8,656 nt of DNA from a bacterium (GCA_024408905.1 JAKSUP010000039.1:1-8656); one strand, 5' to 3'; shown: positions 1-6,929, counted from the first letter of the stretch. Program-made: numbers and translations. The notes: generated by a model from the letters alone, not told the origin.

Positions 1-540
1 ATAAGCATCTTCAACCAAATCCTTGATTGGAGAAAGTGATTTCGCTGCTTTTTGAGAAGCGATATCAAATATAAGTTTTTCTGCAGTTTCAAGAGATTCT
101 TCAATCGGATTAAGATCATAACCTGTATTTACAATTTCAGAACCTGCATTAATCAAAGAGCGTTTAATTGCTTTCTCTTGGACAATTTTTGCGTAATATT
201 CAATGTTAGCAGTCGTTATTGTTTTATAACTCAAATCATTAATAAAAGCACGACCACCGACAAGCTCAAGCTTTTGATTAACATTCAAAATATCAGAAAC
301 AGAAACGATATCAATTTTATCTTCGCTGTTATATAGTTGAAGCATCGCTTCATAAACATACCTGTGTGCCGGTTTGTAAAAAGATTCCGGTCTAAGCTGT
401 TCTACAATCCTGTTCATACAAGCAGGATTAACTAAGATTGCACCCAAAATAGCTTCTTCTGCATCTATACTTTGCGGCATCAATTGTGATAGTTCTTCTG
501 TTTTATTGCTGTGCTTTTTAGTTGAATAAGAAGTTGTCAT
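1..540 (-). CDS. dnaB: Replicative DNA helicase DnaB, N-terminal part (cut by window edge)
   Basis: Reading the minus strand from ATG at 540 gives 180 open codons running off the left edge, so the gene is 3'-partial. The protein matches the DnaB family. Residues 21-40 read MPQSIDAEEAILGAILVNPA, the typical start of the DnaB N-terminal helical domain, which extends to about residue 120 (FYKPAHRYVYEAM, LELVGGRAFINDL, TTANIEYYAKIVQEKA). The linker helix follows (about 143-163, PIEESLETAEKLIFDIASQK). The RecA-type ATPase domain lies outside the window. DnaB is the hexameric helicase that unwinds DNA at the replication fork; its N-terminal domain forms the collar that contacts primase. The start is firm: an in-frame TGA lies two codons upstream, and GGAAGGGTG (545-553) is a good ribosome binding site. 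A terminator at 620-648 separates it from the upstream gene, so it should have its own promoter in 541-619; I saw no convincing one. Confidence 0.95.
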   Translation of the reverse strand, partial: MTTSYSTKKHSNKTEELSQLMPQSIDAEEAILGAILVNPACMNRIVEQLRPESFYKPAHRYVYEAMLQLYNSEDKIDIVSVSDILNVNQKLELVGGRAFINDLSYKTITTANIEYYAKIVQEKAIKRSLINAGSEIVNTGYDLNPIEESLETAEKLIFDIASQKAAKSLSPIKDLVEDAY

Positions 541-619
541 TTTTCACCCTTCCGTTCCAACATTGTGACAGCAAAATACATAATTAGCAATAGGTTGAAC
601 ACATTTGTTTACAAAATTA

Positions 620-648
620 AAAGCGAAGAATATAAAATTCTTCGCTTT
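620..648 (-). terminator. Rho-independent terminator after the giant gene
   Basis: A perfect 11-bp stem, AAAGCGAAGAA (620-630) against TTCTTCGCTTT (638-648), encloses a 7-base loop. On the minus strand it is followed by TTTTAATTTTGT-like sequence. It lies 32 bases past the stop codon of the giant gene and 79 bases before the dnaB start, so it ends the giant-gene transcript and isolates dnaB from sigma-28-driven transcription. The plus-strand side lacks a good T tract, so it is probably one-directional. Confidence 0.85.
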
Positions 649-680
649 ATCAAAGTAAAAGAGGATATCTTGTTTTTTAT

Positions 681-3600
681 TTATGCTTTTACGTAAGTAT
701 CGTATGCATCGCCTATTTTTTTGAAAATTTCTTCATATCGTTTTATTTCAGCTTCAGCTTCACCAACATGTCTATCGGGATGAAACTCTAGAGCAAGTTT
801 TTTATAGGCTTTTTTAATTTCTTCTTCTGTTGCATTTGTAGAAAGTTTTACATCTAAATATTCATTAAAAGTATCTACAACATTTTTTCTTGCTTGTTCT
901 TTTGCATTAACTCTTGCTCCTTGATTATTGTTTGCCTTTGCAGTGTTTTTTGCCTGAGTTCTACCATTTTTTGAAATATCTTTGATGATAATTTTACCGT
1001 TTTCTTTAGCGACTAGAATATGTTGACGTGATATTTCTTTGCTGAAATTCCCTGTTATATCACCTTCACGACCTATAGTAAATACTTCTCCGTCTTTCAT
1101 ATTCATAATACGTTCGTATATTTTACCACTTCTGAAATCTATACGAGAGCCGTCACATAATATCAATTCAGGAAGATTATCCATTTCGAAAGAATATTGT
1201 ACACCTCTGTTCAATTCACCTTGTCCGTTAAATTCAACATTATGTGCATTACGTTCGAATTTTGCATAAGCTTCTTGTCTTGCTCTTTGAGCTTCTTGAG
1301 CCTCTCTTGCTTGTTCAGCACGTTCACGTTCAGCTTCCTCAGCTTTTTTTGCAGCTTCAGCTTCTTGTGCTTTTTGAGCTTCCTCTGCTCTCTTTGCCTC
1401 TTCTGCTTGCGCTTTTCTTTCAGCACGATTTGCTTTTTTTGCAGCTCTTTTAGCTTTTATTTCATCTACCCGTGCTTTTGCCTTTGCTTTTATTTCATCA
1501 ACACGTGCTTTCGCTTTTGCTTTCATTCTCTCTGCATATGACTCTTTTGGTGCTTCTGCCGGATTAGCATTTTCTGCTTTCGCTTTACTACCTGCATTTG
1601 CATCATCTGCTTCTGCTTTATTTTGATTTGCATTTGCATTTTTTGCTTCTGCGTTAGCATTTTCGGCTTTTTGACTTTGTTTAGGATTGTGTGGTGCATC
1701 TTTAACTGCTTCATCTGCAACTCTGACTCTTTCTTGAGCTTTTGCTTTAGCAGGAACATTGTTTCCACGAACTTCAGCAGCTACTACATCTTGGCTTTGC
1801 ACTTTACCTTCCGGTTTAGCTCCTTTTGCGTGAGCAAATCTGCCGATTGCAAATATCATTAACGCATTAATAAATGCTTCTTTGCTTGTAATAGTACCAT
1901 TTTCCATATAAGTAACACCTGTAGCAACTCCCACATTTAAGAAATCTTCAACAATTTCGGTTGCATATTTACTGCTGCATTTAAACGCATTTGCAATAAT
2001 TGGTGCAATATCAGTAGCTACAACACCGGCACCTGCAAATACTGCCATTGATAATGCCCTTTCGAGTGTTTCTTGGAAATCTTTACCATAGGTTGTGTCC
2101 ATTACTGCAGTTGCTGTTGCTGCACTTGCTGCTGCAACTCCTGCTCTTACTGCAGTATTTGCAACTTTTTGAGCTTTAGTTGCTGCATTTGCATATTTGC
2201 CAATTTTTTGTGCTTTAGCTATTTTACCAAATGCACTTTGTGCTTTTTTGGCATATTTTACTAGTTTTGCACCTTTAGCACCCCATTTGCCTGCTGTTAC
2301 AGCCAATTTTCCGGCAGCCAGTTCGCCGACTCCAGGGACTGCTGCTAATACTACAGTTAATGCAACTTCACCAACAATTTCTGCAGTCATTTGCGTAGCC
2401 TGTTGATTTTGGTTAAACTTAATAACATCTTTTAATATATTTTTTGTTCCATAAGCTGCCTGATCTAATTGTTCCAAATCTTGCTTCATTTGTTCTATAC
2501 TTGGTTCGTCATCAAGAATTTCTTTCTTCGTTTCTTCCAAACCTGATTTGATTGCATCTAATATTTCCTTACAATCTTCAAGCGTTGCGTTTTCTAAATC
2601 AAGGTATTCTTCAAGCTGTTCTTTTAAGCCTGCTTGTTCCATTAATTCCATAAATTCGTCTTTACTGTTTGTATCAAATGCTTGTTCAATTATAGGAGTA
2701 ATTGCTTCAAAGCATTCAAGCATAGCAATTCTGCCTTGCATTTCATCACGTGCAGCTATAACCTTTGAATCAAATTTTACGCCAAATATTTTTAAATATG
2801 CATCCTTAAATCTTGCAATTGCAGTTTCGTCACCTGATTGAGCTTGTTGAGCCATTTCTACAAGATATTTTGCATCACTTGCTGCTGCACCAAGCTTTTC
2901 ATCCATTTCTTCTATCGTATGGCAACCAAACCAGCCTAAAACAGTATCAGCAACCTTTCCTATCCAATTATCTTCACGATTATTATCTGCTTCAGTAGCT
3001 TCATCTACTTGATCTTGATAAGAACCTGCAACTGATGATATTGCTTCAACTTCTGAAACTTCTTCGACATCAGCTTTTGCAGATTTAATCTGACCAAGCA
3101 ATGAATTGATTGCATTTTCCATTACAGAACAATCAACTTTGCCAATTGCTTTATTGAATTCCTTATTCATAGAATCTATAAAGTCAGCTTTAATACCTTC
3201 AATAGTTTGGCTATCTACTCCTGCATTCTTTGCGGCAAGTATTAATAAATTTAATAATTGAGTTAATACAGCTTTTCTGTTTTCTTTGCTTGCACCGATT
3301 TCGTCGCATATTGTAAATATAATAGAACTATCATTGTGCTTTCCTTCTCTATCATAAGCATCCAGAAATTCCACAATATTTGAAGTATTAAGTCTTTGAG
3401 AAATAAATTCGCTCATTTTTTGAACACTTTTATTTCCGTGATTATTATCTGCTATATCATAAAATTCATTCGCAAGTGCTGTTGCATTGGCTCTGTTTCG
3501 TTCCTTTTCTTCTCTTTGCTTTTTAGTTTCTTCGGCTTCCCTTGTTGCTTCTGCTTCTGCCTTCTGTGCTGCTTTTGCAGCTTCTTGTCTTGCTATATAG

Positions 3601-4814
3601 TCAGCATAACCTTGTTTTGCTTCTGCAGAACTTTTTCTTGTAGAATTAATTTCAATAAATTTATCTACGTCCATATCAGGAATTCTGATTTCTTCACCTA
3701 CAAGAAAATAAGCGTTTGGATATTTACCTTTAACCTTACCTGCGTTTGCCTTAACTATATCGGCTGCTTCACAACCAAATTTTTTAGCAATAGCAGCAAT
3801 GCTTTCACCATTTTGTACGATTACACCTGTAATATAACCTTCTTCATCATAGCAAACTGTATTGCTACCGTTTGGTGTTGTTTTTGTTACGGATTGTTTT
3901 TTACCATCAACTGATATTGTAGTTGTATAATTTTCCTCATCAACATATTCTGTTTTTGATTTTTTTACGGAACCATTATCTAAAGTTTCATTAATTTCTA
4001 CCAGTTGAACTTCTCCATTTACAACAACCGTTTTGTAGTTTTTATTACCTTCTGTGCGTGTAGAAGTTTCTTTGTTACCATCATAAACAGTCTCAGTACC
4101 ATTACATACAGATTTTTTTAACTCAAATTCTTGAGTATTTTCATTGTATTCATAACTATCAACAGCACCACTTTCGCTATCAGTAACTACCATTGAACTT
4201 GGTTTACCATCTTCGTATTTTATAACATAAGTTTCATTACCTTTTGTAATTACTTGTTTTGCTTTTTGACCATTTTGGAATTCAGTAACCGTTTCTTTAT
4301 CCTGTTCTTTTTTAGTTTGTTTTGTTGTATTACCGTCATTATCAAGTTCTGTAGTAATAGTTATATCTTCTGCTACTTCTGTGATAGTACGTGAACCATC
4401 TGAATGAACTGTTTCAACTGTGCCATCTTCATATGTTATAACTTCATCATCATCTTTTGTTTCAACGTGTACAATTTTTTCAGCCTTAGCATTTTCCATT
4501 AAGTTGTTTAAAAGATTCAATAATGCTTTTCCACAATCTTTGCCTAATTTTTTATTGTCATCATCAACAATCTTTCTAACTTCATTCTCGCTTAAAATAC
4601 CATCAGCATTTTTGTCACTTGCAGTTAAAAGATCGACTAAAATCCCAATTTCATTTCTATCAAGCTTTTCATCTCCATTTTTGTCTAAAAAATCAAAAAC
4701 TGATTTTAAAGTTGTGTCATTTTTTGTAATCTCTGCTTTTGTCATACCACTTTTGATTTTTGAAAAATCAATTGAGCCTAAATGGCCATTTTTCCCCAAA
4801 TTAAATGAAGTCAT
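681..4814 (-). CDS. Giant multidomain protein: EF-hands, beta repeats, LysM, hydrophobic core, coiled coils, FHA and J domain
   Basis: 1377 residues, function unknown. Seen in order: two canonical EF-hand loops, [12 protein letters not shown] (44-55) and [12 protein letters not shown] (67-78), with Ca2+ ligands at positions 1, 3, 5, 9 and 12. A Thr/Gly/Asn-rich beta-repeat region follows (about 115-330; recurring YEDG, NDG, QNG, DNG turns). Next come a LysM-like domain (about 330-380, [12 protein letters not shown] ... VGEEIRIP), a charged coiled coil (about 402-446), a long helical region (450-805), a Gly/Ala-rich hydrophobic stretch (about 811-992), an Asn/Ala/Lys linker and Ala/Lys/Glu/Arg coiled coil (1045-1187), an FHA domain (about 1238-1287; GRE, SRQH, NG), and a C-terminal J domain (about 1310-1377) with an intact HPD at 1345-1347. 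There is no signal peptide. The ATG at 4814 follows a strong AAAGGGGGG site. It is transcribed from tandem sigma-28-type promoters and ends at its own terminator. FHA implies phosphothreonine binding and the J domain implies DnaK recruitment; the overall role is not inferred. Confidence 0.9.
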   Translation of the reverse strand: MTSFNLGKNGHLGSIDFSKIKSGMTKAEITKNDTTLKSVFDFLDKNGDEKLDRNEIGILVDLLTASDKNADGILSENEVRKIVDDDNKKLGKDCGKALLNLLNNLMENAKAEKIVHVETKDDDEVITYEDGTVETVHSDGSRTITEVAEDITITTELDNDGNTTKQTKKEQDKETVTEFQNGQKAKQVITKGNETYVIKYEDGKPSSMVVTDSESGAVDSYEYNENTQEFELKKSVCNGTETVYDGNKETSTRTEGNKNYKTVVVNGEVQLVEINETLDNGSVKKSKTEYVDEENYTTTISVDGKKQSVTKTTPNGSNTVCYDEEGYITGVIVQNGESIAAIAKKFGCEAADIVKANAGKVKGKYPNAYFLVGEEIRIPDMDVDKFIEINSTRKSSAEAKQGYADYIARQEAAKAAQKAEAEATREAEETKKQREEKERNRANATALANEFYDIADNNHGNKSVQKMSEFISQRLNTSNIVEFLDAYDREGKHNDSSIIFTICDEIGASKENRKAVLTQLLNLLILAAKNAGVDSQTIEGIKADFIDSMNKEFNKAIGKVDCSVMENAINSLLGQIKSAKADVEEVSEVEAISSVAGSYQDQVDEATEADNNREDNWIGKVADTVLGWFGCHTIEEMDEKLGAAASDAKYLVEMAQQAQSGDETAIARFKDAYLKIFGVKFDSKVIAARDEMQGRIAMLECFEAITPIIEQAFDTNSKDEFMELMEQAGLKEQLEEYLDLENATLEDCKEILDAIKSGLEETKKEILDDEPSIEQMKQDLEQLDQAAYGTKNILKDVIKFNQNQQATQMTAEIVGEVALTVVLAAVPGVGELAAGKLAVTAGKWGAKGAKLVKYAKKAQSAFGKIAKAQKIGKYANAATKAQKVANTAVRAGVAAASAATATAVMDTTYGKDFQETLERALSMAVFAGAGVVATDIAPIIANAFKCSSKYATEIVEDFLNVGVATGVTYMENGTITSKEAFINALMIFAIGRFAHAKGAKPEGKVQSQDVVAAEVRGNNVPAKAKAQERVRVADEAVKDAPHNPKQSQKAENANAEAKNANANQNKAEADDANAGSKAKAENANPAEAPKESYAERMKAKAKARVDEIKAKAKARVDEIKAKRAAKKANRAERKAQAEEAKRAEEAQKAQEAEAAKKAEEAERERAEQAREAQEAQRARQEAYAKFERNAHNVEFNGQGELNRGVQYSFEMDNLPELILCDGSRIDFRSGKIYERIMNMKDGEVFTIGREGDITGNFSKEISRQHILVAKENGKIIIKDISKNGRTQAKNTAKANNNQGARVNAKEQARKNVVDTFNEYLDVKLSTNATEEEIKKAYKKLALEFHPDRHVGEAEAEIKRYEEIFKKIGDAYDTYVKA
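1452..1517 (-). repeat. Tandem 33-bp repeat encoding two [11 protein letters not shown] units
   Basis: Two adjacent 33-base units (1485-1517 and 1452-1484) differ at five positions. They encode two identical 11-residue units [11 protein letters not shown] (residues 1100-1110 and 1111-1121) in the second coiled coil of the giant protein. All five base changes are silent, so the peptide has been conserved since the duplication. Eleven residues is the hendecad period, compatible with a coiled coil or a long single helix. Confidence 0.85.
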
Positions 4815-5103
4815 AATTTCCCCCCTTTATATTTCGCTGGTGTAATAATGTTGGTTGTACTTGTTTGCTATTTATAACAGTTGATTTACTTGTAAACAGC
4901 ACAAAATAAATATCTAAAGCTGTTTTATCTTTTCCCCTTGGTGTAAATGTTATATCCCCTGTCCGTGTCATGGTTAACGGCACATTTTTAAAAAACTTTA
5001 ATGTTTTTGTACAAATCTTTACATTTCTTAATCTTTTATGATTTTTATAATTCGCATCAGAGTTCTGACTTTTATTTTTATAAATAATATTGTTTATTAT
5101 CAT
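4801..5103 (-). CDS. Possible small basic protein ORF (100 aa) upstream of the giant gene; uncertain
   Basis: From ATG at 5103 the minus strand is open for 100 codons and stops inside the first codons of the giant gene, a 14-base overlap that could couple translation. A good ribosome binding site, AAGGAG (5113-5118), sits nine bases before this ATG; an in-frame TTG at 5136 lies further upstream. For it being real: long openness in AT-rich DNA, the binding site, and a sigma-28 promoter about 40 bases upstream. Against: no recognisable domain, a very basic composition with no glutamate, and a second half using codons rare in the neighbours (CGG, AGG, GGG, CCG, CTG). The second sigma-28 promoter also lies inside it. 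It may instead be untranslated leader, or a leader ORF whose translation affects the giant gene. Confidence 0.35.
   Translation of the reverse strand: MIINNIIYKNKSQNSDANYKNHKRLRNVKICTKTLKFFKNVPLTMTRTGDITFTPRGKDKTALDIYFVLFTSKSTVINSKQVQPTLLHQRNIKGGNYDFI
4820..4828 (-). promoter_or_regulatory. Strong Shine-Dalgarno site of the giant gene
   Basis: The minus strand reads AAAGGGGGG, five bases before the ATG at 4814. It is a long G run of the AGGGGG type and fixes the start codon. It is stronger than the sites before mlaF or mlaE, which fits a highly translated protein. Confidence 0.75.
4974..5000 (-). promoter_or_regulatory. Sigma-28 (FliA/SigD-type) promoter, proximal copy, for the giant gene
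   Basis: The minus strand reads TAAAGTTT (-35, 4993-5000), an 11-base spacer (4982-4992), then GCCGTTAA (-10, 4974-4981). The established FliA consensus is TAAAGTTT-N11-GCCGATAA, so 15 of 16 positions match with exact spacing. The predicted start of transcription is near 4966, leaving a leader of about 150 bases before the giant gene. The match is far too long to expect by chance in this length of DNA, and a second copy occurs upstream. Confidence 0.82.
4975..5032. repeat. 58-base imperfect direct repeat, copy A (proximal promoter)
   Basis: Aligned without gaps to 5152-5209, 45 of 58 bases are identical. The copy includes the whole sigma-28 promoter plus about 30 bases upstream of its -35. 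Upstream blocks shared by both copies, read on the minus strand, are ATTAAGA, ATGTAA, ATTT and CAAAAA, separated by two- and three-base variable gaps. It reads as a duplicated promoter unit, possibly with a conserved activator or UP-like element. Confidence 0.75.
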
Positions 5104-5150
5104 AAATTTTCGCTCCTTAAATATCAATTCATACAATTTATCCTCTATTT

Positions 5151-5177
5151 ATAACGGCATATTTTTTTCAAACTTTA
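5151..5177 (-). promoter_or_regulatory. Sigma-28 (FliA/SigD-type) promoter, distal copy
   Basis: The minus strand reads TAAAGTTT (5170-5177), an 11-base spacer (5159-5169), then GCCGTTAT (5151-5158). It matches the Bacillus SigD -10 GCCGATAT at 7 of 8 positions and the FliA -35 at 8 of 8. Transcription should begin near 5144, about 40 bases before the AAGGAG/ATG of the small ORF, and could continue into the giant gene. The -10 overlaps a TATAAAT (GTTATAAATAG, 5145-5155) that could also serve the main sigma factor, though I saw no matching -35. Confidence 0.82.
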
Positions 5178-5209
5178 TACTTTTTGACAAAATTGTTACA
5201 TATCTTAAT
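5152..5209. repeat. 58-base imperfect direct repeat, copy B (distal promoter)
   Basis: This is the partner of copy A, displaced by exactly 177 bases. Variable columns fall in short clusters between conserved blocks rather than at random. That suggests selected contact sites for RNA polymerase and perhaps a regulator, not just recent duplication. Confidence 0.75.
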
Positions 5210-5210
5210 G

Positions 5211-5252
5211 GTTATTAGCTATGAAATACATGTTGTTAGCAATTAGAAATAG
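5211..5252 (+). promoter_or_regulatory. Direct-repeat operator candidate upstream of the HTH gene
   Basis: Two similar half-sites follow each other: GTTATTAGCTATGAAATA (5211-5228) and GTTGTTAGCAATTAGAAATAG (5232-5252). They share GTTRTTAGCWAT and GAAATA, and their starts are 21 bases apart, two helical turns, so bound proteins would sit on the same face. They lie just upstream of the HTH gene, and the second overlaps its possible -35. They also abut the distal sigma-28 repeat. An autoregulatory operator for the neighbouring Xre protein is plausible, but this is inference. Confidence 0.4.
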
Positions 5253-5272
5253 GCTAGTACAAAGGCTATACT
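5244..5272 (+). promoter_or_regulatory. Weak promoter candidate for the HTH gene
   Basis: TAGAAA (5244-5249, 4 of 6 to TTGACA), a 17-base spacer, then TATACT (5267-5272, 5 of 6 to TATAAT). Only six bases separate the -10 from the TTG start at 5279, so a transcript from here would begin at or next to the start codon. If the AAAGG at 5261-5265 is the true ribosome binding site, the promoter must lie further upstream; I found no good one there. Confidence 0.35.
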
Positions 5273-5278
5273 TTTATT

Positions 5279-5503
5279 TTGGATATAAATAAAGATTTAG
5301 AAAAAAAATTCGGTGCTAAACTGGCTTATGTAAGAAAGTCAAAAAAATTTTCGCAAATGAAACTTGCAGAAATAGTGGACATGAATTTTAACTACATTGG
5401 TCAAATTGAACGTGGTGAAGCTAACGTAACAATTCATACAATGAAAATTCTTGCAAATGCCTTGGAAATTGAGCTTAAAGATTTATTTAATTTTACATTC
5501 TAA
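5279..5503 (+). CDS. Xre-family helix-turn-helix transcriptional regulator (74 aa)
   Basis: A single-domain HTH_3/Xre protein, the only plus-strand gene here. The fold covers about residues 11-68: helix 1 FGAKLAYVRKSKKF, helix 2 SQMKLAEIV (25-33), recognition helix NFNYIGQIERGE (36-47) with the typical IERGE, then TIHTMKILANALEIELKDLF, which closely follows the family's final two helices. No sensor or peptidase domain is attached, so it probably acts as a small dimeric repressor or activator. The start is the rare TTG at 5279: an in-frame TAG at 5255 stops any longer version, and the next in-frame ATG falls inside the HTH. AAAGG (5261-5265) is a weak, distant ribosome binding site. It diverges from the giant gene across the control region with the sigma-28 promoters and converges on mlaD. 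Control of itself and/or the giant gene is the natural guess. Confidence 0.85.
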   Translation: MDINKDLEKKFGAKLAYVRKSKKFSQMKLAEIVDMNFNYIGQIERGEANVTIHTMKILANALEIELKDLFNFTF

Positions 5504-5505
5504 TA

Positions 5506-5539
5506 AAAAAGAGGATGACTAAAAAGTCACCCTCTTTTT
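5506..5539. terminator. Bidirectional terminator between the HTH gene and the mla operon
   Basis: A 15-bp stem (5506-5520 with 5525-5539) encloses an AAAA loop, with A and T tracts at its outer ends. The only non-Watson-Crick position is 5515/5530: an A-C mismatch in the plus-strand RNA but a G-U wobble in the minus-strand RNA. It should therefore end the mla transcript slightly better, while serving both convergent genes. It begins 3 bases after the HTH stop and ends 15 bases before the mlaD stop. Confidence 0.88.
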
Positions 5540-5554
5540 AGTTGAATTTATTAT

Positions 5555-6910
5555 CTAGAACATCAATCTGAACAGTAAGAATCTCTTATTCAATTTTTCT
5601 GAGAATTTCTTTAAGTTGTGAACTGTAACTGATGTGTCATTAACAATTTGTTTCAAACCTTCTTTATCGCCGTTTACACCATTGATTGTTTCAAGGGCAG
5701 AAGACACTTCGCACATTGTTACATTCAAGTTATCAATAGAATTAATAATTTTCTTTTTAAGTTCTTCATCATTTGTCATTTGATTTACAGATGCTGTTAT
5801 TTCATTCAAATTCTTCATCGTTGCATTCAAGTCTTCAGCAAATTCTTCTGCTTTAACAGCACCGACAATTGGTGTTAATTGTTTAGACAATGAAGATATA
5901 GCCTCTGCTGTTTCATACAATGTAGGTTTGAATTTCTCGTCGCCAATAATACCATTCAAGTTTGTTGCAAGTTTATTAAAGTTGTTTGTTGCATCAGTCA
6001 ACAAGAACATCATTGCATCAATATCATTCTTAGATTTGTCTATCAAAATTTCTGTTTTCTGTAATGTCGTAGTAGCTTGAGCTGTAAGGGTTCTAAAGTT
6101 TTTAACAGTAGCCTTCAACTCATTTATAGTTTCATCATTTAACAACTCATTAATTGCCTTATTTGTTTCAGTCAAACCTTCTGCAGCCTTGTATTGTAAA
6201 TCCATAAACTTAGCTATACGCATAGGTTCAACTATCGTATATGGGGAAGTTTGAGTCGGATAAGGCAACGGTGTGTTATCCAAAGGTGCTACACGCAATT
6301 TTTTCTCACCGTTTTCTGTTATTATTTTACCTGTCATAAATTCAGGCAAAATTAATCCCGGTAAATTTATAAAGTAATCAACCTTGTATGTGTAATTTGT
6401 AGCAACTGTATCCCTCAAAGCGTCCGGAATCAGTTTTGAACTCATAATCTGTGATTTTCTAACTTTTCCAACATCATAATATTTTTCATCCAATTTAATC
6501 TGAACATTAGCATCAATTGGTAATAATTCATTACTAATTACAGGAATGTAGACTGAACGAATTTTAGGAGGAGTAATTTCCAAGAATTGTTCTCCAATAA
6601 GCCCTGATTGTTGAATAGAAATCATTGATGCTTTTGGAATTTCAATTCCCGGTTCTGTTATAACGAATTTTAACTTAACATAACTTGATTCATTTTCAAT
6701 AACAGGCGTAATTTCTTCAACTTGACCGACTCTCAAGCCCATCATTTGGACACCTGAACCGGCACGCATACCGTTTACATCTTTAAATTGAACCTCAATT
6801 CTCTCTGCTGAAGAAAAAGAACGTCCTTTTACCCACAATACTGTAAACATAAGTATTGAAAGAGCTACTAATGTTAAAATTCCTACTTTTAATGATGATG
6901 AAAGTCTCAT
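5555..6910 (-). CDS. mlaD: MCE-domain lipid transport protein MlaD (TGD2-like)
   Basis: 451 residues. An N-terminal membrane anchor (about 9-27, VGILTLVALSILMFTVLWV) is followed by one MCE domain (about 36-115, with GMRAGSGVQMMGLRVGQVEEI and the hydrophobic LIGEQFLEI strand). A region of about 120 residues of unclear fold comes next (118-240). A long helical, coiled-coil-like C-terminal part (about 245-445) contains repeated Asn/Leu/Thr heptad-like segments. MCE proteins form hexameric rings or tubes outside the inner membrane that guide phospholipids to or from the MlaE/MlaF transporter. E. coli MlaD has about 180 residues; this longer form resembles cyanobacterial and plastid TGD2 proteins or PqiB/LetB-style needles, but with a single MCE domain. 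It is the last gene of the operon, 19 bases after mlaF, with ribosome binding site AGAGG (6920-6924), and is followed by the shared terminator. Confidence 0.92.
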   Translation of the reverse strand: MRLSSSLKVGILTLVALSILMFTVLWVKGRSFSSAERIEVQFKDVNGMRAGSGVQMMGLRVGQVEEITPVIENESSYVKLKFVITEPGIEIPKASMISIQQSGLIGEQFLEITPPKIRSVYIPVISNELLPIDANVQIKLDEKYYDVGKVRKSQIMSSKLIPDALRDTVATNYTYKVDYFINLPGLILPEFMTGKIITENGEKKLRVAPLDNTPLPYPTQTSPYTIVEPMRIAKFMDLQYKAAEGLTETNKAINELLNDETINELKATVKNFRTLTAQATTTLQKTEILIDKSKNDIDAMMFLLTDATNNFNKLATNLNGIIGDEKFKPTLYETAEAISSLSKQLTPIVGAVKAEEFAEDLNATMKNLNEITASVNQMTNDEELKKKIINSIDNLNVTMCEVSSALETINGVNGDKEGLKQIVNDTSVTVHNLKKFSEKLNKRFLLFRLMF

Positions 6911-6929
6911 TTTATCTAACCTCTATTTT

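Larger units (their letters stand above)
4815..5278. other. 464-base control region between the giant gene and the divergent HTH gene
   Basis: This gap holds two sigma-28-type promoters reading left, each inside one copy of a 58-base imperfect repeat. It also holds a possible 100-residue ORF with a good ribosome binding site, a direct-repeat operator candidate, and a weak promoter reading right into the HTH gene. The stretch nearest the giant gene (4815-4966) would be its leader from the proximal promoter, about 150 bases. That leader contains a 7-bp stem (GCTGTTT at 4919-4925 with AAACAGC at 4894-4900, 18-base loop) and the G-runs GGGG at 4956-4959 and 4934-4937. I recognised no riboswitch class, tRNA or mobile element here. 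Confidence 0.7.

Noticed and set aside
52..336. Plus-strand open frame at the left edge
   Set aside because: It lies opposite dnaB, whose minus-strand reading matches the helicase N-terminal domain throughout.
1197..1541. Plus-strand Cys/Phe/Ser-rich frames opposite the giant gene
   Set aside because: They are the mirror of the Ala/Lys/Glu coiled-coil codons and show no protein-like features.
4868..4878. GTTATAAATAG on the minus strand, identical to the sequence overlapping the distal -10, as a third promoter
   Set aside because: It lacks a -35 at suitable spacing and lacks the GCCG of the sigma-28 sites; an 11-base AT-rich match is weak evidence.
4885..4896. TTTAC-TT-GTAAA palindrome in the giant-gene leader as an operator
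   Set aside because: It is short and AT-rich, and overlaps the alternative 7-bp stem; there is no second copy to support it.
5184..5189. Perfect TTGACA on the plus strand as -35 for the HTH gene
   Set aside because: No acceptable -10 lies 15-19 bases downstream; the sequence is better explained as part of the minus-strand sigma-28 repeat.
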